Assembly: GCA_020152595.1 (NCBI GenBank)
Contig: JAIGNY010001494.1
Location: 141,001-205,000 of the forward strand
Length of the DNA: 64,000 nucleotides
Origin: Chiridota heheva
Taxonomy: Eukaryota > Echinodermata > Holothuroidea > Apodida > Chiridotidae
Reading direction: 5' to 3'
A model generated the notes under the pieces. The model was not told the DNA's origin, searched no databases, and saw only the letters and a list, made by a program, of their open reading frames with translations. Both the position numbers and the translations under genes were made by a program. Positions 51,301-57,865 of the stretch are shown here, one piece after another. Position 1 is the first letter of the stretch. The number at the start of each line of letters is the position of its first letter.

Positions 51301-54300
51301 TTTGGGAATTATCAATCGATATATCAATATTATTTATATTCTTATGATGGGGATGAAAAACCATGAAATGAGTTTTGCTGATATTTAAAGATAGCTTATT
51401 AACCTTTAACCAGTTGGCAACATTTTTGAATTCAGAGTTGATAACTAAAATGACATTATCAAAATTGTTATGCTGATACAAATACAAGTATCATCAGCAA
51501 AAAGTGTAAAGCGTAAAACATGTGAAGAATTGCTAATATATTTTACATATAGCAAAAATAACAAAAGCCCAAGGATTGACCCCTGGGGCACACCACAATT
51601 TATATTACGATAAGATGAATAATAAGTGTTATCAATGGATACAAGCTGATGTCTGTTTGATAAGTACATGTAACTAACAAACCAATTGTAGGCTACTCCT
51701 CTAAAACCGTGATGATACAATTTAGCAAAAAGATTGTTATGATTGAGTGTCGAAAGCTTTCAATAAGTCCAAAAATACACCTACAGTAGTAATGAGTACT
51801 CCCTATTGTTAAAACCATTTATAATATATTAAGTGACATCTAAAGCTGCCATAGCAGTAGAACGGCCTTTACGAAACCAAACTGTCTGTCTTATCAAGGA
51901 AATTAGTAGTACGATTGTAAATGATACGTTCTAGAAATTTAGATAAAGATAAAAGTACTGAGATGGGTCTATAGTTAGAAACACATAAACAATCACCACC
52001 TTTGAATATCGGAGTTACTTTAGCATCTTTAAAACAAAGTGGTACAACACCAGTGGAAATTGATAAATTAAAGATAAACAATAGAGGAGCTGCTAAAGCG
52101 AAACGGTTATCTTGGAGAAAATTAACAGAAATATTATCAATACCTTTTTTCATTTTCATAATTAGGTCAATAATTTCTAAGCAGTTAGTTGGTGATTGAA
52201 ACAAAGATATTGAGATTGCATCAGAAAGAAATCACAAAAATTTGAATTACATGTACTAGCAAGATTGGTACCTATATTAACAAAATAATCATGAAATGTG
52301 TCAGCCATTACATGTTTATCGGTTATATAATTGTCATAATCTTTAATTTTATCAATAGGAGTTTTGGTTAAAGTACGACCAAGAATTTTATTAATGATAT
52401 ACCAAGTTTTTTTTAGGTTGTTTTTATTGTCATCAAAACATTTTTCAAAATGTATCTTTTTAGCCAATCTGATAATGTTAGTACGCTTATTTTTATACTG
52501 TGTGTACTTGCACTTATTTTTAATAGAGGGATGAGAAAGATATTTCTTATAAAGCTTATTCTTTTTGGAAATAGATCTTACAATACCTTGTGTTATTCAT
52601 GGAGATTGGAGCTTTTGAGAATTAACCCTAAATTCTTTAACAATACAATGCTTAGATATAATGTGATAAACATTATCAACAAATAAATTATATGCAACAT
52701 CTGCATCAGTTTCATTAAATAGAGGTCCCCAGTCAAAAGAGGAAAGTTCAAGTTTGACATTGTGTAGTGCTTTGGGACTGAGTATCTCTCCTATGGTAAA
52801 CAAGCTTATTTGTGTTAATAACAGATGAACTAGAACCAAAATCCCTACAACAAAAAATAGGTAAATAGTCACTTATGTCAGATAATAGAATGCCAGATCT
52901 TGAATTAACAGTAGAATCATTAGAAAAAATACAATCAATGAGCGATGATGTTTAGGATGTAATCCTTGCTGGTTTTGATATCAATGGTAAACAAGAATAA
53001 GAATACATTAAATTAAGAAAATGTGAAATGAGGCAAATGGTCATGCTTCAAAAGATCAATATTGAAATCACCAGTAAGGTAGCAAGTTTTCTTTTTGTTT
53101 TGTATGTTTTGCAAAATACCAGATAATTCATCATTGAAAGTAGATATTTGGGACATCCGGAGGTTTATAAATGACTCCTAAGATAAGAGTTTTAATATTG
53201 AGTTTAACCTCAACAAACATAGATTTAAATAAAAGAGGGTTTGACAAAAGATCATTTCTAATTGCAAATGGTATTAATTTTTTAATATAAAATCCAACTC
53301 CCTAACCTCGTTTAACACCCCTGTCCCTGTGAATGAAGGTATAATTTGGAATTTGAATTGAGCAAAGATTTGATTCAGTATAAAGCCAGGTTTCTGTAAT
53401 AGCTAAGGCAGTAAAATTACATGAACAAGAAAACAAAAATTCATTTATGGCATCAAAATTCCTTAATAAACTACGAGCATTTATATGTAGCATAGAAAAA
53501 GTATTTAGTGAATTATCAAAGAAATCTTTCAAATCACTTACATCTGATTATAAAGTTGACTTAAGATTAATGGGTGAAATATCATTATCATCATGTGAAA
53601 GGTTTTGGTCCTGGACACAAAAAATATCATTTAATAAAGAAGGGTTACCCAATCCCTTGAAAAAGCAAAATCGTTCAAGTTTGCAAGTGGTGAAGTGTTC
53701 ATTAAGTCCATAGAGTCCTCATGAAAAGCACATAGTAGTCAACTTTAGTGGTTATAAGTTTGTAACATCACGCACACCAGCAATCATCCGCTTTGTTTTG
53801 GTGCCATCTGTTGATTTGTTTAATCCGAAGATCCGACCATCAATGGACCATGCTGTGGGAACATGGGGATGATCTGATACCTTTTTCAGTAGTGCTTTGT
53901 TTCTGGCGGTGAGGTCTTCTTGAATTACGATACCCGTGGATTTAAGTTTCTGTCTTGTTCTCAATAGTTGAGACTTCACTGTATGATTTGTAAACTTTTT
54001 ATTATTATAGCTCTGCACCCTTTTGAGTTTGGTTTGCCAATTCGGTGACTTCTGTTGATGTCTGTTTCTTTCATGTCCACTCCCAATTTGTCATGGGTCA
54101 GATTCTTGATAAGGAGATCCGTGTTTTCCCCTGTATTTTCTGGGATGCCAAAAACATGTACACAATTGCGTCGGGAATATTGTTCCATGACGTTAAGCTC
54201 GCATTTGATTTGATCCATATCACATATTAATTTGTCATGTTCACTAGACAAAGTGGTAAGATCCTTATGGCTTTTGTCCAGTTGACATTCAATGTCATGA

Positions 54301-55974
54301 ATTCTTCCTTCATGGACCTCGATAATGTTGGAAAGTTTATCTAGTGATTCTTGGAAAACTTCTTTTATTGCAGATTGTAGCATGGTTTTCAATTCTTTAC
54401 TTTCCAGTAGTGCTATCAGAATAGAAGAAACCATTTCCTCTTGTTTCCTTGTTCCTCTTGTATCCTTGGTGTTTGACATAGTGGATTATGGCTTTGATGA
54501 ACAATATGACAAAAGAGAACAGACTGCTGGCTGGAGGTGGATTAGAGCTTGATGAGAGGAATTGAGCACCGGATTATAGATGAGTGTTAAAGATGACCAC
54601 TGAGGTATGACTGTCTATAGCTTAGCCAGTGTAGAAATAGTGTTCACATTGTAATAAGAGTTAGGTGGATAGGCTCTGTATTGATTGTAGCATGGTTTTT
54701 ATGGTAGATGATATAAGAAAGTTTTTTTTTTCTTTTTTCGTAGCTAGCATCGCTAACTTTAACCCAGTGTACATGTACACATAACAAATGTCCCCATAGT
54801 AAACAAGCGTGTACAGTACGTGCCTAATAACTAGGAGTAGGAGTAGCCTAGTTATTAGTCATATCCCACAATACACATTTTAACATACTGGTGGAATGTA
54901 CAGTGGGTTATAATACTTTCCATACATAAAGGTGAAGGTATGTTGAACGTTAGGCTACCAAACTTGTCCATGGTCGATAATTCACTCCAAACTTGCTATC
55001 TTACCATATTATGTACCTTTCTAGCTTGCTTTAATTCTTATACGTAGTTCTTTGAAGTTGTTTTAGTGCTCAAAAAGTCAAAACTAGAAGACCCTTTATG
55101 CTTGTTTTGGCGGAAAAGTTTTTCCCAGCCGGACCTTCAAAGTTTCTGTCACTCGTATTGTTTATGCTGATGTCATATTACTTCTATGGTTGTCGTACAG
55201 CTGATTGGCTAACAACTCATGCACATTTAAATAGATTCAACAAACAAGTAAACATTTTTATTAAACCTTGACCTCATGAATAATCAACAAATTATAGTTC
55301 CGCTCTAAAATTGATTGGCTAAATAGCTGTTCGCATCGCAAACAGAAGACTCACAGAAAATAGATCAATTCTACCATTTACAAGTAAGTTTTAACAGCAG
55401 AATTGTGTGGTTAAACAGTACATCTGTTGTGATCCTAGTGATAAAAGATTTTTAATATTTTAGTGAAGAATATTCTCAGGGAAGCTGTGTAAAGTTGAAT
55501 AAAGCTTAGGCAAAAAAAATTGTCCTTGATCTCTAATGGCATGCATAGAAAAAACCATAATCTTCGTGGCCGCAGTTAAGTAAACAACAGCAATCACACA
55601 ATGTCAACATACAGAAACGAGTTAAAGTGAAAGAAATTATGGCCAAACAATGGTAGGCATAAATGGTTCCCCTAGACGTTAGATCTAGGGCCTAGCTAGT
55701 TATTAAACACATGACTCAGTATGGTTGACATTAGAATTGCCGTACGAGGGTTGTTATAAATTCTATACAATTCCTTCTTTTTTTTCATTCTCATGTTGTA
55801 GAAAATTTAAGATTGAAAAATAACTTACTTTTTGGATATTCTTATGCCAATTTAATCTAAATAGTAAATATTACACTTTTCAAAAAAACTTTACCCAAAT
55901 CTTTACCTGTTTAGCACCACGATGGGATAAAGCTCATCCAATTCGATGTTTTGATCGCTATCTTTCTTAGCCAT
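12299..55974 (-). CDS. C20orf96-like: DUF4618 / C20orf96-like coiled-coil protein, ten-exon gene
   Basis: Ten exons join with consistent phases into 1,194 nt coding 397 residues: 55907-55974, 45396-45576, 43873-44087, 41046-41100, 40718-40762, 37200-37299, 27556-27713, 26896-27063, 17267-17409 and 12299-12359. Every intron begins GT and ends AG. Residues 1-110 are a polar N-terminus. Residues about 110-375 are charged and predicted coiled coil. A DYP motif sits at 251-253 and KCTPDMD at 378-384, close to the C-terminus. From memory of the family, DUF4618 proteins are marked by EYP and KCTPA-like motifs and include human C20orf96. The length here is slightly above the usual range. The function is unknown to me. 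No signal peptide or membrane segment is seen. The exon frame is intact, so the gene looks functional despite repeat-filled introns. Confidence 0.85.
12360..12960. other. Intron 9, 3' part, no recognised feature
   Basis: Unique intronic sequence between exon 10 and the 25-bp array. The small open frames here have no support. Confidence 0.5.
12965..14709. repeat. 25-bp hairpin-forming minisatellite, about 70 copies
   Basis: The core GATACCAGGCAAGAAATGAC plus CCCTG is repeated about 70 times, mixing 24-bp and 25-bp units (CCC, CTC or CC versions). Each junction contains CCTGGATACCAGG, a perfect 5-bp stem around ATA. A 25-bp unit without stops keeps all three minus-strand frames open, giving spurious ORFs up to 605 aa. 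It lies in intron 9. Confidence 0.97.
14879..15312. repeat. 23-bp minisatellite, about 19 copies
   Basis: The unit core GCTATGTTTGTTAAATGCTA plus ACC is repeated, with T/G variation (ATTCTA versus ATGCTA) and some 20-bp units missing TAT. It lies in intron 9. Confidence 0.95.
15313..16084. other. Intron 9, no recognised feature
   Basis: AT-rich intronic sequence with no gene or element that I can support. Confidence 0.5.
16088..17115. repeat. 80-bp minisatellite, 13 copies, with splice-site motifs
   Basis: Thirteen 80-bp units start at 16091, 16171, 16251, 16331, 16411, 16491, 16571, 16651, 16731, 16815, 16895, 16975 and 17055. One carries a 4-bp TGCC duplication. On the host-gene strand each unit contains AAG|GTGAGC, a strong 5' splice-site match. 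Seventeen bases later comes TTGCAG|GC. Between successive motifs lies a 63-nt exon-sized block. The array sits 150 bp from the exon 9 donor. Confidence 0.96.
17267..17409 (-). CDS. DUF4618 gene exon 9
   Basis: It encodes EIEDHMTENDFVEHSLPLLQ through VRKQMFPHLFKEFS and two bases of Lys378, with a perfect GTAAGT donor and a TTTTGCAG acceptor. The LPLLQEEIKKLK helix and the following FP segment precede the KCTP motif, the expected order for the family. Confidence 0.9.
17512..17697. repeat. 22-bp minisatellite, about 8 copies
   Basis: The unit TTTTTAAAGGAATATTCCCA plus TG is repeated about eight times in intron 8, with AAAGAAATA variants. Confidence 0.9.
17700..18470. other. Intron 8, no recognised feature
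   Basis: Unique AT-rich intronic sequence between the 22-bp array and the I-type LINE 3' end. Confidence 0.5.
18474..24000 (-). mobile_element. I-type LINE copy 2, near full length, decayed
   Basis: It lies in intron 8 in the same orientation as the host gene. From the 5' side, an ORF1 remnant near 23460-23010 contains CQNCQRYSHSKNNC and further CCHC zinc-knuckle pieces in shifted frames. ORF2 opens near 22280 with MADIIQWNC (endonuclease). The RT follows, with YRPITLTS at about 21250, GFRKNRNCLDH at about 20720, IFFDL at about 20610 and YVDDF at about 20360. RNase H has SAEAEAI and FSDSQS at about 19380-19270. A CPTCN...HILLTCP C-terminal knuckle lies near 18840. The 3'UTR ends in GGTGCCGTTAA and a CAAAC-type tail at about 18474-18495. 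Many frameshifts are present. The 5' boundary is approximate. Confidence 0.85.
20816..21227 (-). mobile_element. Nested internally deleted I-type LINE insertion with 11-bp target duplication
   Basis: A 412-bp insertion interrupts the RT of copy 2 between YRPITLTS and TSCLCKI. It is flanked by GAGGTAAGAGT at 20805-20815 and 21228-21238. Removing the insert and one duplicate restores the reading through this region, as seen by comparison with copy 1. The insert itself is I-type LINE. A piece of the RT N-terminal region (21170-20940, ending near WRTAIVIPFPNF) is joined directly to the family 3'UTR and CAAA-type tail (20935-20816). Everything between is missing. Confidence 0.85.
24010..25920. other. 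Intron 8, no recognised feature
   Basis: About 1.9 kb of intronic sequence without open frames of note or recognisable repeats. Confidence 0.5.
25925..26135. repeat. ~19-bp minisatellite, about 10 copies
   Basis: The unit ATCAGAAACTAGATACATT is repeated with length and base variants (AATTACT, CATTATC). It lies just upstream of the SINE head. Confidence 0.85.
26205..26850 (+). mobile_element. tRNA-derived SINE with internal 60-bp amplification
   Basis: The head at 26215-26270 reads like a tRNA 5' half. It has A-box TAGCTCAGTGG at 26223-26233, then an anticodon-arm-like TTTGA-ATTGTAC-TCCAA whose loop would give TGT. A 60-bp block (core CCAGTTGACTCTGCTGTGAA) follows in about eight tandem copies from 26268 to 26735. 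The tail continues with GGGGAGTAAGCCTGTGATGG and GGATAAGCACTGGCCCAAAT, typical of SINE bodies with LINE-like tails. It lies opposite to the host gene in intron 8, ending about 50 bp from the exon 8 donor. I do not recognise the SINE family name. Confidence 0.72.
26268..26737. repeat. 60-bp tandem block inside the SINE
   Basis: About eight copies of a 60-bp unit spanning CACCTTACTTCCGATTGCTC, CAGTTGACTCTGCTGTGAAA and TGAGTACCATTCCCACTCTG. The last copy continues into the normal SINE tail (GAGTACCAGTTTGCTGGGG), showing the block is an expanded internal segment of the SINE. Confidence 0.93.
26896..27063 (-). CDS. DUF4618 gene exon 8
   Basis: 56 complete codons from EEKDELEAIIALEKDKYMVQ to KVMAYQNITMRK, in phase 0. 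The acceptor is TCAACAG and the donor GTAGGG. A SINE tail ends about 50 bp beyond its donor. Continues the helical region. Confidence 0.88.
27093..27150. repeat. 27-bp tandem duplication in intron 7
   Basis: AAAGCTAAAGCACTTTACTC plus ACTGAATC occurs twice in tandem about 30 bp upstream of the exon 8 acceptor in gene sense. Confidence 0.85.
27556..27713 (-). CDS. DUF4618 gene exon 7 (DYP motif)
   Basis: It encodes the most family-typical core, LAVLLGYKDRDYPVRAMRIS, containing the DYP motif at residues 251-253, followed by LQRQIKTMSEDYK. The acceptor is TTCTCAG and the donor GTATAT. The start phase of 2 fits the single base carried over from exon 6. Confidence 0.9.
27714..28655. other. Intron 6, 3' part, no recognised feature
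   Basis: Intronic sequence between exon 7 and the 16-bp array. The small open frames are unsupported. Confidence 0.5.
28660..32560. repeat. 16-bp minisatellite with interspersed 80-90-bp blocks
   Basis: The unit CCCATAGTGTAGTGGT is repeated more than 200 times. On the left side the array is broken by five near-identical non-repetitive blocks (core GCAGTGATTGGTAAAGCTTA), starting about 28666, 28858, 29133, 29468 and 29884. Each block plus its run of units has therefore been duplicated. The centre is homogeneous. The right end (32100-32555) is degenerate, with GATCCCGTAGTGTGGT-type variants. Because 16-bp units avoid stops, minus-strand ORFs of 598 and 490 aa appear, but these are not genes. 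It lies in intron 6. Confidence 0.97.
32799..32806. repeat. Left target site duplication of the hAT element
   Basis: CTTTGGCC, identical to 37142-37149 and immediately outside the terminal inverted repeat. Eight bp is the length diagnostic for hAT. Confidence 0.93.
32807..37141 (-). mobile_element. Complete hAT transposon (4,335 bp)
   Basis: The ends are terminal inverted repeats: CAGGCCCGTAGCACC at the left and GGCTGCTACGGGCCTG at the right, giving 13 matching bases and 14 of 15. Both are flanked by the 8-bp duplication CTTTGGCC. The interior carries one minus-strand transposase pseudogene with a spliceosomal intron. The element sits in intron 6, and its right end is about 50 bp from exon 6. 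The non-coding arms contain no other recognised feature. Confidence 0.94.
33776..36574 (-). pseudogene. hAT transposase (TTF zinc finger, DUF4371, C-terminal dimerisation), decayed
   Basis: Two exons are visible. Exon A (36574 to 35946) starts MDYSITTPDIGNTPNQ. It includes the TTF-type zinc-binding region WFNQFAWLHYDESNDMAFCY and FLARQGLAFRGDGDES. Exon B (35328 to 33776) carries the DUF4371-like core with MVDETPDVSNKEQ (first Asp), GQCYDGAAPMSG (second Asp) and THCYGHALNLACGD. It ends with the dimerisation region NACGERSFSALKRIK, whose Glu is expected to be catalytic. The 617-nt intron (35329-35945) has a GTAAGA donor and a TTTTATAG acceptor in phase 0. The coding sequence is broken by frameshifts near 36500, 36300 and 34770 and by stops near 36025, 34257 and 34155. 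It resembles ZMYM1-like hAT proteins. Confidence 0.88.
37142..37149. repeat. Right target site duplication of the hAT element
   Basis: CTTTGGCC, directly after the right terminal inverted repeat and identical to the left copy. Confidence 0.93.
37200..37299 (-). CDS. DUF4618 gene exon 6
   Basis: It encodes GAVSTLNVKFEKEKFVVKED and 13 further residues to EEEVA, and ends in the first base of a Val codon before GTGAGT. The 3' flank is only 50 bp from the target duplication of the hAT transposon, so the element inserted close to this donor without destroying it. Confidence 0.88.
37499..37712. repeat. ~30-bp minisatellite, about 7 copies
   Basis: The core GTGATTCAGTTGACCTGAAG plus AATGCA(CA)GT is repeated in intron 5, with 28-32-bp units. 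Confidence 0.9.
38301..39969 (+). mobile_element. Helentron/pearl-like non-autonomous element 1
   Basis: The left subterminal GGTTCCGATGC at 38336-38346 is an exact inverted copy of the right end GCATCGGAACC at 39955-39965. The right end is itself a hairpin (39939-39965), with GGTTCC and ATGC on one arm and GCAT and GGAACC on the other. An A-run follows. Inside are about ten diverged ~145-bp satellite units. Then comes a degenerate ACAT/CACA microsatellite (39888-39925) and the conserved right end. Core tandem repeats, an adjacent short microsatellite, a 3' hairpin and a left inverted copy match what is described for bivalve pearl elements and HINEs (non-autonomous Helentrons). No protein is encoded. 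The left boundary is inferred from element 2. Confidence 0.68.
38435..39885. repeat. Diverged ~145-bp satellite in ~290-bp dimers
   Basis: TAAGCCC(C/T)RCCTACTCATTA-like starts recur near 38442, 38573, 38718, 38858, 39010, 39139, 39290, 39436, 39592 and 39738. Alternate units are more alike: one type carries ACAGACCATGGGCTATCTGT and GAGATACCGTGTTTAC, the other carries AAACAAAACAGACAT. The basic period is therefore a ~290-bp dimer, about five copies. Confidence 0.85.
40080..40585. repeat. Pair of ~90-bp direct repeats about 405 bp apart
   Basis: A block with core GATTTCTAAGTATCTTTCTA and CAAATCGTTTCAAATTTTGC occurs at about 40082-40175 and again at about 40486-40580 in intron 5. The sequence between shows no coding potential. 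It could be a segmental duplication or the ends of a small element. I cannot decide which. Confidence 0.8.
40718..40762 (-). CDS. DUF4618 gene exon 5
   Basis: A 45-nt micro-exon coding HHEVKSLLQKYERYR, flanked by a good acceptor (CTCTTTCAG) and a GTAGGT donor. It is in phase 0 on both sides and continues the coiled coil. Confidence 0.82.
41046..41100 (-). CDS. DUF4618 gene exon 4
   Basis: A 55-nt exon coding LLENTKLRLEIESREKEV, with a GTGAGT donor. Its first base follows directly on the last, modified unit of the 15-bp intron 3 minisatellite, which supplies the acceptor CACCAG. Phase matches both neighbours exactly. Confidence 0.85.
41101..43062. repeat. 15-bp minisatellite abutting the exon 4 splice acceptor
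   Basis: The unit ATTAAGGTGTACAGC is repeated about 130 times, with GTGCACAGC, GTGTAGAGC and AAAGTG variants arranged in higher-order blocks. For example, the rare CAGCATCAGCATT variant occurs at about 42053 and again at about 42180. The variant string around 41730-41790 recurs around 42778-42840, about 1,047 bp away. All frames on both strands are open in places, giving 671-aa and 693-aa artefact ORFs. The array fills most of intron 3 and ends on the first base before exon 4. Confidence 0.97.
43485..43680. repeat. 22-bp minisatellite, about 9 copies
   Basis: The unit GAAGTTGCGTGCTCTTCATT plus AT is repeated with C/G/A variation at GCGTG. It lies in intron 3, about 190 bp from the exon 3 donor. 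Confidence 0.93.
43873..44087 (-). CDS. DUF4618 gene exon 3
   Basis: It starts with EFTVTSGSAKFKEHRF after the acceptor CTCCCCAG and ends ...KALENYGTREEA plus two bases of a Leu codon at a GTATCC donor. The segment REREVQTEIKVLNLLIKARL opens the coiled-coil region. Its acceptor and first codons are part of a 58-bp tandem duplication that places a second copy of the acceptor upstream. Confidence 0.75.
44074..44189. repeat. 58-bp tandem duplication across the exon 3 acceptor
   Basis: The block beginning GTGACGGTGAATTCCTGG at 44074 recurs at 44132. It covers the first codons of exon 3, the CAG acceptor and the intron upstream, so a second near-identical acceptor (CTCTCCAG|GAATTC) lies 58 nt further into intron 2. 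Confidence 0.9.
44190..45395. other. Intron 2, no recognised feature
   Basis: AT-rich intronic sequence. I see no element or gene. Confidence 0.5.
45396..45576 (-). CDS. DUF4618 gene exon 2
   Basis: It begins after a TTTTTGCAG acceptor, completing Ser23, and encodes residues 24-83, starting IDMSSTVENLEV and ending RPMQAYTM. The donor is GTATCG, weaker than average. The 3' boundary was chosen because it gives phase 0 into exon 3. It is polar with an Arg-rich patch (SRRRP) and no recognised domain. Confidence 0.75.
45893..46705. repeat. 25-bp C-rich minisatellite, about 32 copies
   Basis: The core CCCACATCCCCACTGCCACA plus CCTAA is repeated with frequent variants (CACCATCCAA, CTACTGTAA) arranged in blocks that recur, for example 45960-46080 and 46220-46330. 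It lies in intron 1. The glycine/tryptophan-rich minus-strand ORFs are artefacts. Confidence 0.96.
46720..48140. other. Intron 1, mostly unannotated; possible LINE 3' tail
   Basis: An ATTTATTTATTTC run near 47150-47163, followed by sequence like a LINE 3'UTR to about 47430, may be the 3' end of an old minus-strand LINE. The lysine-rich frame at 47540-47743 is unrecognised. Nothing else is supported. Confidence 0.35.
48697..50886 (+). mobile_element. Helentron/pearl-like non-autonomous element 2, carrying a minisatellite
   Basis: Its limits are set by the interrupted LINE. ORF2 coding stops at about 50887 (minus frame ...DIFKDYF) and resumes at about 48696 (THNIHSHNTR), with a T-rich (A-rich on plus) junction on both sides. 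Inside the left end, GGTTCGCATG at 48722-48731 is an exact inverted copy of CATGCGAACC at 50872-50881. The right end forms a hairpin, GGTTC and ATGC pairing with GCAT and GAACC, next to degraded GGACAGCTGGACGG. No protein is encoded. The ~1.4-kb 24-bp minisatellite occupies most of its left half. Confidence 0.7.
48787..50150. repeat. 24-bp minisatellite, about 55 copies
   Basis: The core CCCACATGGCATCCCACCCC plus ATGT is repeated, homogeneous in the middle and diverged toward 49700-50150. It lies inside the Helentron-like element. Open frames on both strands (up to 257 aa) are artefacts. Confidence 0.96.
54546..55906. other. Intron 1, 5' part, no recognised feature
   Basis: Unique AT-rich sequence between the LINE 5' end and exon 1. 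A gene-proximal regulatory role is possible, but no specific site is supported. Confidence 0.5.
55907..55974 (-). CDS. DUF4618 gene exon 1 (start codon)
   Basis: This exon encodes MAKKDSDQNIELDELYPIVV and two more residues, then splices after the AG of a split Ser codon at a GTAAAG donor. The ATG has a purine at -3 and G at +4. A second possible start, Met26, lies in exon 2 just after the acceptor. The exon 1 start is preferred because the frame runs straight into exon 2 with matching phase. Confidence 0.8.
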
Positions 55975-56585
55975 CGCACGTTTTAAGTTTGATGTTCCAC
56001 TAAACTGCAGATTGAATTTTTGCTGACATTTTTTTGGTTCATATAATTTTATTAAATAGTTTTAGTATAAAAACTGTATCAAATAAGTAACACACCAAGA
56101 AATGTTATTATATATGTACTTTATAAGTATTATCTTTATTTTTTCCCCTCAAATAATCTAAAACATCATTACCCCTATTCAAATGTTATAGTTCTGATAG
56201 AAGTGTTTCAAACTTTGACCGTACTTTGGAGAGCTCGTCAGATGATTTTTACGGATTGAAAAGTAGCCCAGTAAATACTTTGATCAAAGTAACTAAAAGC
56301 ACCATAAAAACAGTTTTTGAAGACATGGATGGGCTTCAAACATCATAAGCATTGTGGGCGAAAAAAAAGGTAAAATAATTTCATTTTCACAAAGATCTTG
56401 AAACTGAGATTTTCTTATGTTTTAACAAAAGGCTTAAAACAGTACAGCAGTGTATAGGTTTTTAAGTACCCTTGGACGGCCAACCATCACTAAGGGCAGC
56501 CATACTAGCACGGCTGGCCTAGCCTAGTTATTGTCACAAACCACGTACACGTATTGTTATCACTGGGACATTTGTTTTGTGCACG
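55975..56585. other. 5' flank / probable promoter region of the DUF4618 gene
   Basis: The 600 bp upstream of the start codon, AT-rich, without a clear TATA box or other motif that I would defend. Transcription should start here if exon 1 is the first exon. Confidence 0.35.
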
Positions 56586-56979
56586 TAGGCTGTTGCAGAT
56601 ATCGTGTTTCCAATTCTTGGTTTGACGTTGCTTGAGTTGAGAAGAGTATGTGGCGATATGATTCAGGATTTCAAATTCCTATCTGGTAGTGATGCTTTGA
56701 CTTCCTGTTATTTCTTGCATGTTTCAGCTAATCCTTATAAGACACGTTGTAACAGTTTAAAGTTGACCAGAGTTCTCACGGATAGATATTCGGCGTAGCT
56801 TTTCGCAAAGAGTTGTAAATGAGTGATATGGTTTGCCTGAGTGGGTAGTTAACTCCAATTCTGTTCACAATTTAAACATCTACATTAATAAGTTCTTTAC
56901 TAACTCTGGGCATCTTTTATTTTTTTATTTTTGTTGTGGTGGTGGTGTTAGTTTGGGATTTTTATGGGGTGACTAACCC
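56586..56979 (+). mobile_element. CR1/L2-like LINE, C-terminal tail
   Basis: The plus-strand reading LLELRRVCGDMIQDFKFLSG, then KTRCNSLKLTRVLTDRYS, then after a frameshift PEWVVNSNSVHN and YINKFFTNSGHL, is the typical end of a CR1/L2-type ORF2. The 3' side is interrupted by the I-type LINE fragment that begins at 56992. Confidence 0.65.
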
Positions 56980-56991
56980 TTCTTAGCCTGT

Positions 56992-57853
56992 TTGTTTGAT
57001 GAGGGCTTCACGGCACCACAACAACGGAGGTATGCCTGAGAGGTCAGATCATTCTAGAGGTAGAAAGGAAAGGAAACAGGGGGAGAATGAGAGAAATTCA
57101 AGAACAAAAGGTCAGAAAGCTGTGATCGAGAGGGGAGGTGCATGGTTGAAACAAAAACAAAATAGAGAAGGGGTGGAAGAGGAGAATTAAATATGGTAGA
57201 GGGAGGCATGATGAAGGAAGGAGATAATTTTATCCGGAGGATTTTTCTGGAAGAACTCAGCAATTGAGTTGTGGGGAGCGAGGGAATTAAGCTCTGGGAA
57301 GGTTGTACAGGGGGCAAGCAAGGAGAACGTGATGGATTGTGAGGGTACAATGGCAATTGTTGCAGAGGGGTTGGGGGGAGCCAATAAGGAGGTGGGAGTA
57401 AGTGAGGTGGGTGTAACCAATTCTAAGACGGGTAATATGAACGTTGTCAATATGAGAGAGGTTGTGATGGTGGATTTGATCAGAATTGTGGGCTGGAAGA
57501 CATGGAGTTTGTTATCAATTTGGGAGTTCCATGAGGTTTGCCAGTGGTCACGAACAAGGGAAGCGATAAGCGGTTTGATGTCAGAGAGGGTTTTGGGAAA
57601 AGGGGTAGGGGAACAAGGGAAGCGATAAGCGGTTTGATGTCAGAGAGGGTTTTGGGAAAAGGGGTAGGGAGGAGGTTGAGGGCAAGCTTGGCGGCTGCAT
57701 CAGCCCTGTCATTGCCTGGGATGCCAACATGGCTGGGTATCCAGAAAAAAAGAATACTTTTCCTGCAGATGGTGGGAGAAAGGAGTTTCTGGAGGAGGAG
57801 GTGGCATGTGAGGTTATCCCATTTAAGATTGAGTAAAGAAGTAAGAACAGCCT
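56992..57853 (-). mobile_element. 5'-truncated I-type LINE copy 3 with 12-bp target duplication
   Basis: It is flanked by TTCTTAGCCTGT at 56980-56991 and 57854-57865. It holds the end of RNase H (ILFFWIPSHVGIPGNDRADA, 57690-57760), the C-terminal domain with an ITRLRIGYTHLTYSHLL-type segment in a shifted frame, and the family 3'UTR ending GTGGTGCCGTGAAGCCC and a CAAA-type tail. A 59-bp tandem duplication (57552-57610 and 57611-57669) shifts the frame. It belongs to the same family as copies 1 and 2 and inserted into a CR1-like LINE tail. Confidence 0.87.
57552..57669. repeat. 59-bp tandem duplication inside I-type LINE copy 3
   Basis: The block starting GAACAAGGGAAGCGATAAGC is present twice without a mismatch. 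Its length is not a multiple of three, so it breaks the open frame, and perfect identity makes it recent. Confidence 0.95.
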
Positions 57854-57865
57854 TTCTTAGCCTGT

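Larger units (their letters stand above)
48143..54545 (-). mobile_element. CR1/L2-like LINE, nearly full length, split by a Helentron-like insertion
   Basis: ORF1 (54479 to about 53752, one frameshift near 54000) encodes a coiled-coil protein with YSRRNCVHVFGIPENTGENT and INRSHRIGKPNS, the pattern of LINE ORF1 proteins with an RRM-like core. ORF2 follows. The endonuclease start is near 53490 (MLHINARSLLRNFDAINEFL, TETWL). The RT has NYRPISVLLSLSKFLERIIY near 52000, GVPQGSILGLLLFLLY near 51600, and FADDT near 51510. The C-terminal end at 48495-48690 (NIHSHNTRFSHHLFSLPINS ... KFWNQI) lies on the far side of the insertion at 48697-50886. The 3'UTR ends in an AATAAATAAATCAATCAATT tail at about 48143-48167. 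Frameshifts are numerous, so it is dead. It lies in intron 1, co-oriented with the gene. Confidence 0.85.
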
